DNA from: Acetobacteraceae bacterium ESL0709
GTDB lineage: Bacteria; Pseudomonadota; Alphaproteobacteria; Acetobacterales; Acetobacteraceae
Direction: 5' to 3'
Assembly (NCBI GenBank): GCA_029433415.1
Contig: JAQTIA010000002.1
Coordinates: forward strand, 199,501 to 263,500
DNA length: 64,000 bases
Shown: piece after piece, positions 10,942 through 19,742 of the stretch
Position numbering within the stretch: the stretch's first letter is position 1
Layout of the letters: each line of letters opens with the position of its first letter
Made by a program: the position numbers and the translations under genes
Notes under the pieces: model-generated
The model's database searches: none
The model's input: only the letters and a program-made list of their open reading frames with translations
What the model was told of the DNA's origin: nothing

Positions 10942-12006
10942 TCAGGAGAGATGCGGTATATCTTTCAGGGACCGCACACCCTCTTCCTGCATGACTTTAA
11001 GCAATTCAGCTTTAATACGTGTTAAGAAATTGGTGCCATGGTAAATAAAGGCTGTGTAAACCTGTACCAAATGTGCACCCATAAGAAGGCGCTCGAACAC
11101 ATCACGTCCGGTTTCAATGCCCCCTGATGAAATGAGGGTGAGTTGCCCCTTATTAAGGCTAGCGACGAGGCGCAGCACGGAGCGTGCGCGACCAGAAAGA
11201 GGCCTTCCTGAAAGTCCGCCCGTCTCGACAGAACGTGCACTCCTGAGGAAATCCGGGCGTGCCAGTGTTGTATTGGTCAGGATAAGACCATTCGCACCAT
11301 GATCAATACAGGCTTGCACGATAGGCTCATAAGAATCATCTGCCAGATCGGGAGCGAGTTTCACCAATATGGGGGGGTGGCGTGGTACTGCCTTGTGGAT
11401 GGCATCAAGAAGCCTGCCGATCATTTCTGGCCCCTGCAGGTCTCTTAATCCCGGTGTATTGGGGGAAGAGAGATTGATTGTAATATAGTCGGCATAATCC
11501 TGCACACGTTCGACCAGATAGGGATAATCAACCAAGGGTATGGAACCGGTTTTATTGATGCCTAGATTGATGCCCAGTGGTTTTTCGGAGCTTTTGAGGT
11601 GGCCGGAGGAATCCCGAGGAGACTGTCTTGCCAGATTTTGACAAAAACGGTCGATACCACAGCTATTAAAACCCATACGATTGACGACGGCCTGGTCTTC
11701 TTCCAGCCTGAAAAGGCGCGGTTTGGGGTTGCCGGGCTGGGGACGAGGCGTCACTGTTCCTGCCTCGATAAAACCGAAACCGATCTGAGCCAATCCTTTG
11801 AGAGCCCGTGCGTTTTTGTCGAAACCTGCTGCCAGACCAATGGGGTTGGGGAATGTTTTCCCCCATAATACTGTTGAGAGGCGAGGATCATCTGGAGGAG
11901 CAGAACGGGCGAGGCCGAGCGAAATGGCGTGAATAGCCATCTCATGGGCCTGCTCTGGGTCGAGTCGTTTCAGGGCCCATACGGCCGCGGCTTCAAATCT
12001 CGACAT
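10942..12006 (-). CDS. pyrD: Dihydroorotate dehydrogenase (quinone), class 2
   Basis: PyrD oxidises dihydroorotate to orotate and passes electrons to membrane quinone, the fourth step of UMP synthesis. The start is set at ATG 12006 because AGGAAGGA lies just upstream; this gives MSRFEAAAVWALKRLDPEQA and 354 residues, normal for class 2. Visible motifs are NPIGLAAGFDKNA (FMN site), FIEAGTVTPRPQPGNPKPRLFR, INLSSPNTPGLRDLQ with the catalytic Ser typical of class 2, LTNTTLARP, and ISSGGIETGRDVFERLLMGA. The frame extends upstream to 12144, but that sequence is not conserved in type. It diverges from a small unknown gene. Confidence 0.96.
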   Translation of the reverse strand: MSRFEAAAVWALKRLDPEQAHEMAIHAISLGLARSAPPDDPRLSTVLWGKTFPNPIGLAAGFDKNARALKGLAQIGFGFIEAGTVTPRPQPGNPKPRLFRLEEDQAVVNRMGFNSCGIDRFCQNLARQSPRDSSGHLKSSEKPLGINLGINKTGSIPLVDYPYLVERVQDYADYITINLSSPNTPGLRDLQGPEMIGRLLDAIHKAVPRHPPILVKLAPDLADDSYEPIVQACIDHGANGLILTNTTLARPDFLRSARSVETGGLSGRPLSGRARSVLRLVASLNKGQLTLISSGGIETGRDVFERLLMGAHLVQVYTAFIYHGTNFLTRIKAELLKVMQEEGVRSLKDIPHLS

Positions 12007-12138
12007 AAAATTTTCCTTCCTGACCTTGGATATTCCAGAAAAACGCTTTGCAAGGAACGACGTAACGCAGATTATGTTACTGTTATGGAGGGATTTTTTC
12101 CAAGTGTTCTTTTTGAATATAATTATAGAGCCGAAGCT

Positions 12139-12441
12139 ATGCATGATGGACCTTATCTTGAAACATGCTGCCGGTCAGCACTGCACAGACTCTTTCTGAG
12201 TGGTGATGCAGGGCGTCCTGCGGAAGCGGTGGGTGCGGGGCAGTTTCCTGATTTCAGATCCCCTTTGAAAGACAGGCCGTGCCTCGACAATCTGGCGAAG
12301 CTTGGATTGGCCGTACAAGGGCGTGAGAACAGATTTTTTATAACGACCAAGGGGAAAGAGCGTCATGACAGGGAGATGTGCCCTACCAGCAAGGCGCAGA
12401 AAAAGGTCCGTTTGCGCTTCAGCCGGCAACACAGTAGATAG
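12139..12441 (+). CDS. Small protein of unknown function
   Basis: I do not recognise this 100-residue protein. It begins MHDGPYLETCCRSALHRLFL and contains a segment CLDNLAKLGLAVQGRENRFFITTKGKERH. That segment reads like a small winged-helix hairpin (helix, then a beta pair, then TTKGKER), as found in DNA-binding or PadR/DUF-type proteins; this is a shape guess only. ATG 12085 is an alternative in-frame start adding 18 residues. The ribosome binding site is weak at both. The tail is rich in Lys/Arg. It lies between the divergent pyrD and dusB. Confidence 0.5.
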   Translation: MHDGPYLETCCRSALHRLFLSGDAGRPAEAVGAGQFPDFRSPLKDRPCLDNLAKLGLAVQGRENRFFITTKGKERHDREMCPTSKAQKKVRLRFSRQHSR

Positions 12442-12490
12442 TTTGCACACCTCATCGATTTAAATTTAACCAGCTGGATCAGTATTTTCT

Positions 12491-13543
12491 GTGGTTGCCT
12501 TGTTTCCTTTGCCTCCTATTGACCTTGGTCAGAATGTTGTCCTGGACGACCCTGTGATCCTTGCGCCTATGTCTGGTGTGACGGATCTCCCTTTTCGTCG
12601 CCTGGCGCGTGAGTTGGGGGCGGGGTTGGTTATTTCCGAGATGATTGCCTCCTGGGCTATGGTGCGTGAAAACGCCAATACGATGCGTATGGCGCAGACG
12701 GCGGGAGCTGGAGGGATCAACGCCACGCAGCTGACGGGTTGTGACCCGGAAGCTATGGCTGAGGCTGCCAGAATCGCTGTTGACGGGGGTGCAGACCTGA
12801 TTGATATCAATTTTGGCTGCCCGGCGCGCAAGGTCGCTATCGGGCAGATGGCGGGTTCTTTTCTGATGCGTGATGAAGTTCTGGCAGCGCGTATTCTTGA
12901 GGCGACCGTCAAGGCTGCAAAAGTGCCTGTGACCTTGAAGATGCGTATGGGGTGGGATCAGGCCAGTCTGAATGCCCCGCGTCTGGCGCAGATCGCTGAA
13001 GATGTCGGTATCAGAATGGTTACAGTACATGGGCGCACACGCCAGATGTTCTATAATGGTCACGCTGATTGGGCTTTTGTTCGTAAGGTAAAGGAAGCCG
13101 TAAAACTGCCTGTGCTGGTTAATGGCGATATTGTTTCCATGAGTGATGCACGTAATGCACTGGAAATTTCGGGAGCTGACGGGGTTATGGTAGGGCGAGG
13201 CTGTTACGGTCGCCCTTGGTTTCCCGCGCAGCTGGTGGCGTCTCTCCGGCAGGGTGTTGATGTCGCTGATCCGAAGATTGAGGTCGAAAAGGAGATTGTT
13301 CTCCGTCATTACCGGATGATGCTTGATTATTTTGGCGAGAGGGCAGGGTTACGGCTCGCCCGTAAACATGTTTCCTGGTACTCTGTCGGTTTGCCAGGCT
13401 CTGCAGCTTTCCGTGCAGAGATCAACCGGCTTGATGATGCTCCGAAAGTGATTGAGTGTGTGGAGCGTTTCTACGACGTCCATATCAGTACGGGGTTGCA
13501 TCGTGACCGTGAAGCTGCCCATAGTAGGGGTGTTGGTGTCTGA
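12491..13543 (+). CDS. dusB: tRNA-dihydrouridine synthase B
   Basis: DusB reduces specific uridines in the tRNA D-loop using FMN and NADPH. The 350-residue length is normal. Motifs are [21 protein letters not shown] (about 23-43), catalytic Cys110 in [42 protein letters not shown] and [15 protein letters not shown]. The start is GTG, with no strong ribosome binding site. In alphaproteobacteria this gene (nifR3) heads the ntr operon; here it is followed 11 bp later by a decayed ntrC, so the order is retained although ntrB is gone. Confidence 0.95.
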   Translation: MVALFPLPPIDLGQNVVLDDPVILAPMSGVTDLPFRRLARELGAGLVISEMIASWAMVRENANTMRMAQTAGAGGINATQLTGCDPEAMAEAARIAVDGGADLIDINFGCPARKVAIGQMAGSFLMRDEVLAARILEATVKAAKVPVTLKMRMGWDQASLNAPRLAQIAEDVGIRMVTVHGRTRQMFYNGHADWAFVRKVKEAVKLPVLVNGDIVSMSDARNALEISGADGVMVGRGCYGRPWFPAQLVASLRQGVDVADPKIEVEKEIVLRHYRMMLDYFGERAGLRLARKHVSWYSVGLPGSAAFRAEINRLDDAPKVIECVERFYDVHISTGLHRDREAAHSRGVGV

Positions 13544-13554
13544 GGTCAAAGAGA

Positions 13555-14298
13555 ATGAATAATAATGAGGCTTCTAACAGCCCGGATCTGACAGGGTTTT
13601 CTGGATGTTCTGCTTGGTTTCTCTATGGTGCAAGCTGTGAGGAACGTTTTGCGTTTGCGCAACTTCTTCATCGTTATGATAACGATGCCAGGGGGCCATT
13701 TGTCATTGCGACATCTGCAGCTGTGCCACGTGTTTTTCAGGAAGAGGCTTTTTTTGGTCCCCAAGAACATTCGTGGGTCAATCAGGCTGAAGGTGGCATG
13801 CTTGTTATTGGCGAGATTGACAGTCTTGTTCCGGCTGTGCAGGAGCAATTTGCCCAGAGATTACAGAGTGATTCCTTGCCTTTGCATCTCGTAATGACTA
13901 GTGGGTACGACAAGAAGCTGCTGTTGGAACAGCACGCACTTGAAGAAGGACTCCATAACTGGCTTGCTAGGCTTGATGAGCGATATTGTGCAGATGCGGA
14001 GCGGATCAGGGCCGCACAATATATGCCGTCTGGGACATTATCCGGTTTTTCGGCACTGATCGAACCTTTATTGCGTGATCACGTGAAATCGTGGTTGGAG
14101 GCGGAAATTGGAGGGCTACATAGTCATATTATCGCCGAAATTGAGCGTCCTCTGATCAGGATGACACTCAATTATACAAGAGGAAATCAGATCAGGGCGG
14201 CAGCTTTGCTGGGGCTTAACCGTAATACATTACGGAAGAAAATCAGAGAGCTGCATATTACGGTTTCCCGTGGTCATAAGGTCGGAGGGACTCAGTGA
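13555..14298 (+). CDS. Degenerate NtrC: Fis domain kept, receiver and ATPase motifs lost
   Basis: The protein has 247 residues against about 470-480 for NtrC. The C-terminal end (about 194-235) is a textbook NtrC Fis-type helix-turn-helix: IERPLIRMTLNYTRGNQ, AAALLGLNRNTLRKKIREL. The receiver domain is missing. The AAA+ region is recognisable but eroded: LYGASCEER (about 23-31) stands where Walker A should be, with no GxxGxGKE. FFGPQEHSW replaces ELFG...GAFTGA, and GMLVIGEID (81-89) replaces the Walker B LFLDEI. It cannot be expected to hydrolyse ATP or activate sigma-54, but could still bind DNA. It overlaps ntrY by 4 nt. Confidence 0.8.
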   Translation: MNNNEASNSPDLTGFSGCSAWFLYGASCEERFAFAQLLHRYDNDARGPFVIATSAAVPRVFQEEAFFGPQEHSWVNQAEGGMLVIGEIDSLVPAVQEQFAQRLQSDSLPLHLVMTSGYDKKLLLEQHALEEGLHNWLARLDERYCADAERIRAAQYMPSGTLSGFSALIEPLLRDHVKSWLEAEIGGLHSHIIAEIERPLIRMTLNYTRGNQIRAAALLGLNRNTLRKKIRELHITVSRGHKVGGTQ

Positions 14299-16661
14299 AG
14301 TCCCTTTTCCGCAAGGGATGGGGATTCTTAAAACGCCTGACCAGCGTACATGGTATTGTATGGCTGACCGTTATTGCGCTTTTTCTGGCTTTTATGACAT
14401 TTGTCGTATTGGCGGGAGGCGTGCAGGCGACGCATCTGCCACAATTACAGGCTATCTTATTTCTTCTTGATTTTGTAGCGCTCCTCCTGATTGGTGCGGC
14501 TTCTATAAGACAGTTTGGTCATATGTTGGCCGAGCGCAGGATGGGGCTGGCTGGAGCGCGTCTTCATACGCGTCTGGTCACGCTTTTTGGTGTCGTGGCT
14601 GTCGCGCCGACACTGATGTTGGGGGCTTTGGCAGCCCTGTTTTTTCATTTCGGGGTTGAAATCTGGTTCTCCACTCGCGTCAATACGGCATTGACAGAAG
14701 CGCAGTCTGTTGCTGCTGGATATTTGCGTGAACATAATGACAATACGCGTACGGAAGCATTTGCCCTCGCTAATACGCTTCTGACTGTTCAGAATGATGA
14801 GTTTTTGACCAGAGGATCAGATATATTTCATGATCCTTCACGCCTGCAATCATTGCTTGAGGACGAGGTTACTGAGCGTGGTTTGACAGATGCAGTGATT
14901 TTTGACCCCCTGACCGACAAGATCGTTGCAACAGGTGGTTTGCTGGTGCGCAGGGACAAGCATTCCTTTATTACGACTTTACCTCCCAAATCGATGATTG
15001 AAATGGCGCGTGCGGGCGACGTGGCCGTCCTTGATGAGCCTGATTCCCGCGTGATTCGGGCTGTAATTTCATTGGGTAGCAATAGTGGATTGATGCTGGT
15101 TCTCACAAAACAGGTTGATCCCGACATTCTGCGACATGTAAGGCGTACGACGAGTCTGGTGCATGATTATCAGCGCATGATCCAGAACAGGGGCAAGACG
15201 CAGGTCGTTTTTGTCGGGATTTTTGCCCTTATGGGGCTGCTGGTGCTGGCAGTGGGCATGTTGACCGGTCTGGCATTGGCCAATCGCATAGCTCATCCGC
15301 TCAGTTTGCTTATTCTGGCGGCGAAACGCGTATCACAGGGAGACCTGGCTGTGCGCGTGCCTGTAAAAAACAAGCCAGATGAACGTGATGATGAAGTCAT
15401 GGCGTTGTCACGTGCGTTTAACAGTATGACTGACCAGTTAGAGAGCCAAAGAGCGGAATTGCTACTGGCTTATGATCAGATCAATGAGAGACGGCGTTTT
15501 ACAGAAACTGTTCTTGGAGGGGTTTCAGCGGGCGTCATCGGTCTGGATAAACGCCAGATTATCAAACTGCCCAACAGGATGGCCTCGACTATTCTGCAAC
15601 GTAATCTTCAGGAGCAGACGGGCTCTCTTCTGGTGGAATCTGTGCCAGAATTTGCCAAATTACTCGATTCTGCCTGTAAGGTGCCCGATCATGAACATAT
15701 GGCAGAAATCCAGATAGATGGGGCTCAGTCCTCGGCGCCCGGGGGACCGGGTGAAGGAGGCGGGGCTGCTGCTGGTCGTACGCTTCTGGTAAGAATTGTT
15801 GCAGAGTGGCGTGGCGATGAAGTTGAGGGTTATGTCGTTACGTTTGATGATATTACCCAGTTGCAGATAGCCCAGCGTAAGGGCGCATGGGCCGATGTAG
15901 CGCGTCGCGTGGCCCATGAGATCAAAAACCCTCTTACGCCTATCCAACTTGCTGCAGAAAGACTGAAAAAACGCTTCCAGAAAGAGATTATCAGCGATCC
16001 CAATACGTATAATCAGCTGATTGAAACAATTATCAGGCAGGTCGGTGATATTGGGCGGATGGTTGACGAATTTTCATCCTTTGCTCGTATGCCGCAGCCT
16101 GTCATGGAACCATATGATCTGGCCCGGTTGTGTCTGGAGGCCCTGATCTTGCAGCGTCATGCCCATCCAGAGATTATCTATACGACATGCGGACTTGATA
16201 AGGGGCCCGTCATGGCCTTGTGTGACCGGCGGTTGTTAGGTCAGGCCTTGACAAATCTTTTACAAAATGCCGCTGATGCCATTACCATGACCGGCCGCAA
16301 GGCCGAAGGCACGCCTGTTATTGGTCATATTACTGTGAGGTTGGTGGTAAATTCTTATGAAGCTGTTATTTCTGTGGAAGATAATGGGGTAGGCTTGCCT
16401 GAACGTGAGCGCCATCGGCTGGTTGAACCTTACGTAACGCACAAGCCTAAAGGGACAGGCCTTGGACTGGCTATTGTGAAAAAGATCATGGATGCTCATA
16501 AAGGGAGACTGAGTCTGGAAGATAGAGCGTCCTGCGTTGAAGAAGCAGACCAGAATTCCACGGAAGAGACTATAAAGGGAACCCGTGTTTCCCTCTCCGT
16601 GCTATTATCAGACACAGTAGAAAGTCTCGCAGCTTCGTCAGATTATGAAGGTAAGGCATGA
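14295..16661 (+). CDS. ntrY: Sensor histidine kinase NtrY
   Basis: NtrY is the membrane sensor partner of NtrX, linked to nitrogen, redox and envelope control in alphaproteobacteria. The 788-residue protein has N-terminal membrane helices, a periplasmic segment, a further helix near 300-325, HAMP (RIAHPLSLLILAAKRVSQGD), a PAS-like region, phospho-acceptor His541 in RRVAHEIKNPLTP, and an ATPase domain with N box (LLQNAADAI), VEDNGVGLP and KGTGLGLAIV. A Gly-rich insert (SSAPGGPGEGGG) lies between PAS and the His box. The start is GTG, preceded by GGAGGG, overlapping ntrC; the stop overlaps the ATG of ntrX. Confidence 0.93.
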   Translation: MKSLFRKGWGFLKRLTSVHGIVWLTVIALFLAFMTFVVLAGGVQATHLPQLQAILFLLDFVALLLIGAASIRQFGHMLAERRMGLAGARLHTRLVTLFGVVAVAPTLMLGALAALFFHFGVEIWFSTRVNTALTEAQSVAAGYLREHNDNTRTEAFALANTLLTVQNDEFLTRGSDIFHDPSRLQSLLEDEVTERGLTDAVIFDPLTDKIVATGGLLVRRDKHSFITTLPPKSMIEMARAGDVAVLDEPDSRVIRAVISLGSNSGLMLVLTKQVDPDILRHVRRTTSLVHDYQRMIQNRGKTQVVFVGIFALMGLLVLAVGMLTGLALANRIAHPLSLLILAAKRVSQGDLAVRVPVKNKPDERDDEVMALSRAFNSMTDQLESQRAELLLAYDQINERRRFTETVLGGVSAGVIGLDKRQIIKLPNRMASTILQRNLQEQTGSLLVESVPEFAKLLDSACKVPDHEHMAEIQIDGAQSSAPGGPGEGGGAAAGRTLLVRIVAEWRGDEVEGYVVTFDDITQLQIAQRKGAWADVARRVAHEIKNPLTPIQLAAERLKKRFQKEIISDPNTYNQLIETIIRQVGDIGRMVDEFSSFARMPQPVMEPYDLARLCLEALILQRHAHPEIIYTTCGLDKGPVMALCDRRLLGQALTNLLQNAADAITMTGRKAEGTPVIGHITVRLVVNSYEAVISVEDNGVGLPERERHRLVEPYVTHKPKGTGLGLAIVKKIMDAHKGRLSLEDRASCVEEADQNSTEETIKGTRVSLSVLLSDTVESLAASSDYEGKA

Positions 16662-18076
16662 ATTACGAAATTCTGATTATTGATGACGAGCCGGATATAC
16701 GTTTCCTTCTTGAGGGGATCCTGGGCGATGATGGATATCATACGCGCAGCGCTGGAGATTCCGACAGGGCGCTTGAAGAATTTCGGGAAAACAGACCTTC
16801 ATTGATTATCCTGGATATATGGTTGCAGAACTCCAGACTGGATGGTCTTGATTTGCTGAAACTGTTCAAGGACGAAGATCCGGGCGTGCCCGTCCTGATG
16901 ATTTCCGGGCATGGAACGATTGAGACAGCGGTATCAAGCTTACGTTATGGAGCTTATGATTTTATCGAAAAACCTTTTCAGTCTGACAAACTGCTCGTCG
17001 TTGTCAAACGCGCACTTGAGGCGGCGCGGCTGAAGCGGGAAAATGCCGAATTACGTGTACGTGCCAGTTCTGATATGCAGCTGATGGGACAGAGTCCCCT
17101 GATGGCGGCCGTCAGAAACCAGATTGCCAAAGTTGCGCCGACCAATTCGCGCGTATTGATTACTGGCCCTGCTGGGGCCGGCAAGGAAGTCGCTGCGCGT
17201 ATGCTTCATTCCAGTTCCAAACGTGCTGATGGACCATTTGTTGTATTGAATTGTGCGGCTTTGGCGCCAGGCAGGTTTGAGGAAGAGCTTTTTGGTATTG
17301 AGAAAGATGGCGATCGTCCGACACGTCATGGCCTGTTAGAAAGGGCGCATAGGGGTACGTTACTGCTTGATGAAGTGGCTGATATGCCCCTTGAAACGCA
17401 AAGCAAGATTGTACGTGCCCTTCAGGTGCGGACGTTCGAGCGTGTTGGCGGTTCTGCGAGTGTCAAGGTTGATGTGCGGGTTATTGCAACGACCAATCGT
17501 GATTTGCAGGAAGAAATACAGGAACGGCGCTTTCGCGAAGATCTTTTTTATCGTCTGGCTGTAGTGCCTCTTCATGTTCCGGCGCTGAAAGAGCGGCCAG
17601 AAGATATTCCGGCCCTTGCCAGTCATTTTATTGAGCAGATGTCGGAATCGGCAGGTCTTCCCAGACGCGATCTGGCTGTTGATGCGCTTGCCAGCCTGCA
17701 GACCTATGAATGGCCGGGCAATGTGAGGGAGTTACGCAATCTGATGGAGCGGATGCTGATTATGGCGCCAGTTAATGCCGCAGGTGTAAATGAACCCATA
17801 CGGGCTGATATGCTTCCGGAGCTGGTGAGCAAAGGCGCCCCTTCCATGACACGCCTTAACGCAGATGCTGACGTGATGAGCTTGCCCCTGCGCGAGGCGC
17901 GTGATCAGTTTGAAACACAATATCTTCAGGTGCAATTAATGCGTTTTGGGGGCAATATAAGCCGGACGGCTAATTTTGTCGGAATGGAACGCAGTGCGTT
18001 GCACAGGAAGCTGAAACAGTTGGGTGTCACACAGGAAGATCGTGCTGCTTCCCAACCGGCTAATGCCGAGCCCTAG
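16658..18076 (+). CDS. ntrX: Response regulator NtrX
   Basis: This 472-residue regulator has a receiver domain (acidic pair Asp9/Asp10, phospho-acceptor Asp53 in ILDIWLQNSRLDGLDLL, a typical NtrX stretch). An AAA+ domain follows with Walker A GPAGAGKE (170-177) and Walker B TLLLDEVADMP (Asp238), then a C-terminal helix-turn-helix (GGNISRTANFVGMERSALHRKLK). The sigma-54 contact loop GAFTGA is absent, as is usual for NtrX, so it probably regulates without activating sigma-54. It is translationally coupled to ntrY by an ATGA overlap. Confidence 0.94.
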   Translation: MNYEILIIDDEPDIRFLLEGILGDDGYHTRSAGDSDRALEEFRENRPSLIILDIWLQNSRLDGLDLLKLFKDEDPGVPVLMISGHGTIETAVSSLRYGAYDFIEKPFQSDKLLVVVKRALEAARLKRENAELRVRASSDMQLMGQSPLMAAVRNQIAKVAPTNSRVLITGPAGAGKEVAARMLHSSSKRADGPFVVLNCAALAPGRFEEELFGIEKDGDRPTRHGLLERAHRGTLLLDEVADMPLETQSKIVRALQVRTFERVGGSASVKVDVRVIATTNRDLQEEIQERRFREDLFYRLAVVPLHVPALKERPEDIPALASHFIEQMSESAGLPRRDLAVDALASLQTYEWPGNVRELRNLMERMLIMAPVNAAGVNEPIRADMLPELVSKGAPSMTRLNADADVMSLPLREARDQFETQYLQVQLMRFGGNISRTANFVGMERSALHRKLKQLGVTQEDRAASQPANAEP

Positions 18077-18117
18077 CAATAGGGGCTTGGGAAAAAAGAG
18101 GACGAGTAGGATAGGTC

Positions 18118-18372
18118 ATGTCGTTATCATCCGGGTCGGTGCAGGAGTCTTTCTTGCGCTATCTTATTGAACATGAAGAAGCGGTGACGGTTTTTCTGGT
18201 TAATGGTGTCAAGTTACAGGGTATTGTGATGTTATTTGACGAGTACACAATCCTGCTCAGGCGTGAAGGTCACGTACAGCTGGTTTACAAGACAGCCATC
18301 AGTACGATTATGCCGATTGCGGCATTGGCCAGCTATATTGTCTCTATCGAAGACGAAACCGGCGAGGTCTAG
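18118..18372 (+). CDS. hfq: RNA chaperone Hfq with altered rim and Sm2
   Basis: Hfq is a hexameric Sm-like ring that pairs small RNAs with mRNAs. The Sm1 motif VTVFLVNGVKLQGIV and the Sm2-like YKTAISTIMP are clear in this 84-residue protein. By alignment to E. coli Hfq, the lateral-rim arginine patch R16-R17-E18-R19 is replaced by I-E-H-E, and His57 of YKHAIST is Thr. Gln8 of the proximal face is kept. The C-terminal tail is short and acidic. The ribosome binding site is in GAGGACGAGTAGG. It sits between ntrX and hflX as in most alphaproteobacteria and is probably read with both. Confidence 0.95.
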   Translation: MSLSSGSVQESFLRYLIEHEEAVTVFLVNGVKLQGIVMLFDEYTILLRREGHVQLVYKTAISTIMPIAALASYIVSIEDETGEV

Positions 18373-18374
18373 GC

Positions 18375-19703
18375 TTGAAGCAAAGCGAAGAAACGGCGCG
18401 TCCGGCAACACGTGCAGCTGTTATTCTGCCTTGGGAAAAGAATAAGCTCTCCGAAGCAGCGCGTGCAGCGGAGGCCAGGCTGGAAGAGGCAGCAGGTCTG
18501 ACGGCGTCAATTGGATTGGAAATAGTCTTCCAGACTGTTTATCCGTTGAGAGCTATCCGCCCTGCTACCTTGCTGGGAACGGGGCAGATTGAACAGCTTG
18601 CTGAGATTGTTCATGATCAGGGGATTGGTGTCGTGGTGGTTGATGCCCGACTTTCGCCCGGCCAGCAGCGTAATCTTGAGACGGCGCTTAACTGCAAGGT
18701 TGTTGACCGGACGGGCCTGATTCTTGATATTTTTGGAGCTCGTGCCGCTACGCGGGAAGGTGTCCTGCAGGTTGAGCTTGCTCATCTGGAGTATCAGCGC
18801 TCCAGACTGGTGCGGTTATGGACCCATCTTGAGCGTCAACGTGGCGGGTTTGGCTTTCTTGGAGGGCCGGGCGAAACCCAGATCGAAGCGGATCGTCGCA
18901 TGATTGGCGAACGGATTGTGAAGCTCCGTAAGGAGCTGGATCAGGTTCGTCGTACCCGTGGGTTGCATCGTCAGGCGCGCAGGCGTGTACCTTTCCCGAT
19001 TGTGGCGTTAGTGGGGTACACGAATGCGGGTAAATCCACCTTGTTTAACAGACTGACCGGCGCCGAAGTCCATGCGCAGGACCAGCTTTTTGCGACTCTT
19101 GATCCGACTATGAGGGCTTTGAAACTTCCTTCAGGGCGGCAGGTCATTTTGTCAGATACAGTAGGTTTTATTAGTGAGTTGCCGACTGAACTGGTTGCTG
19201 CTTTCCGTGCAACGCTCGAAGAGGTGGCAGAGGCTGATATCATCCTTCATGTTCGTGATGGTGCTCACCCTGATTCTCTGGCGCAAAAGCAGGATGTCTT
19301 GTCAGTACTGGGCGATATGGCCAAGGATGGCATGATTGATGAAGGGTGGCCCGGACGGACTATTGAAGTCATGAACAAGGCCGATTTATGGGCTGGGTCG
19401 CCTCATGCACCGTTTTCCAAAGACGTTGTGGCTGTTTCCGCCTTAACAGGCGAAGGTGTGCCTGACCTCCTTGAGAGGCTTGATGAAGTCCTTTCACGGT
19501 CTATGGAAAGCTGTGAGATTATACTGCCAATCACAGAAGGGGCTGCGCTGGCCTGGCTTTATGAGCGCGGAGAGGTGGGTGAACGCTTCGACGAAGAAGA
19601 GACAGTCAGGATGAATGTTCGCTTGGCACCTGTGCATCAGGAGCAGTTTATGCGGCTGTTTCCGGCCTGTCATTTAAAGAAAATCGTTTTAGAGATCATA
19701 TAG
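18375..19703 (+). CDS. hflX: Ribosome-associated GTPase HflX
   Basis: HflX splits stalled or heat-damaged ribosomes. The 442-residue protein has the HflX N-terminal domain (VVVVDARLSPGQQRNLE), the glycine-rich linker GGFGFLGGPGETQIEADRR, and a GTPase domain with G1 GYTNAGKST, the G2 region DQLFATLDPT, G3 DTVGFI and G4 NKAD. The start codon is TTG at 18375, 2 bp after the hfq stop, with GGCGAGG upstream inside hfq. A strong terminator begins at the stop codon, ending the ntr-hfq transcript. Confidence 0.95.
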   Translation: MKQSEETARPATRAAVILPWEKNKLSEAARAAEARLEEAAGLTASIGLEIVFQTVYPLRAIRPATLLGTGQIEQLAEIVHDQGIGVVVVDARLSPGQQRNLETALNCKVVDRTGLILDIFGARAATREGVLQVELAHLEYQRSRLVRLWTHLERQRGGFGFLGGPGETQIEADRRMIGERIVKLRKELDQVRRTRGLHRQARRRVPFPIVALVGYTNAGKSTLFNRLTGAEVHAQDQLFATLDPTMRALKLPSGRQVILSDTVGFISELPTELVAAFRATLEEVAEADIILHVRDGAHPDSLAQKQDVLSVLGDMAKDGMIDEGWPGRTIEVMNKADLWAGSPHAPFSKDVVAVSALTGEGVPDLLERLDEVLSRSMESCEIILPITEGAALAWLYERGEVGERFDEEETVRMNVRLAPVHQEQFMRLFPACHLKKIVLEII

Positions 19704-19730
19704 ACAAAGCCCCATTACGGGGCTTTGTCT
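19702..19730. terminator. Terminator shared by hflX and the SulP gene
   Basis: AGACAAAGCCCC and its exact complement form a 12-bp stem around the loop ATTAC, between two convergent genes. It overlaps the hflX stop and lies 13 bp from the end of the SulP gene, so it can serve both strands. Confidence 0.85.
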
Positions 19731-19742
19731 ATAATAGTTCGT

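Noticed and set aside
12479-13309. 276-codon frame antisense to dusB
   Set aside because: It runs opposite a clear DusB with conserved catalytic motifs, has His/Arg/Thr-rich shadow composition and no ribosome binding site.
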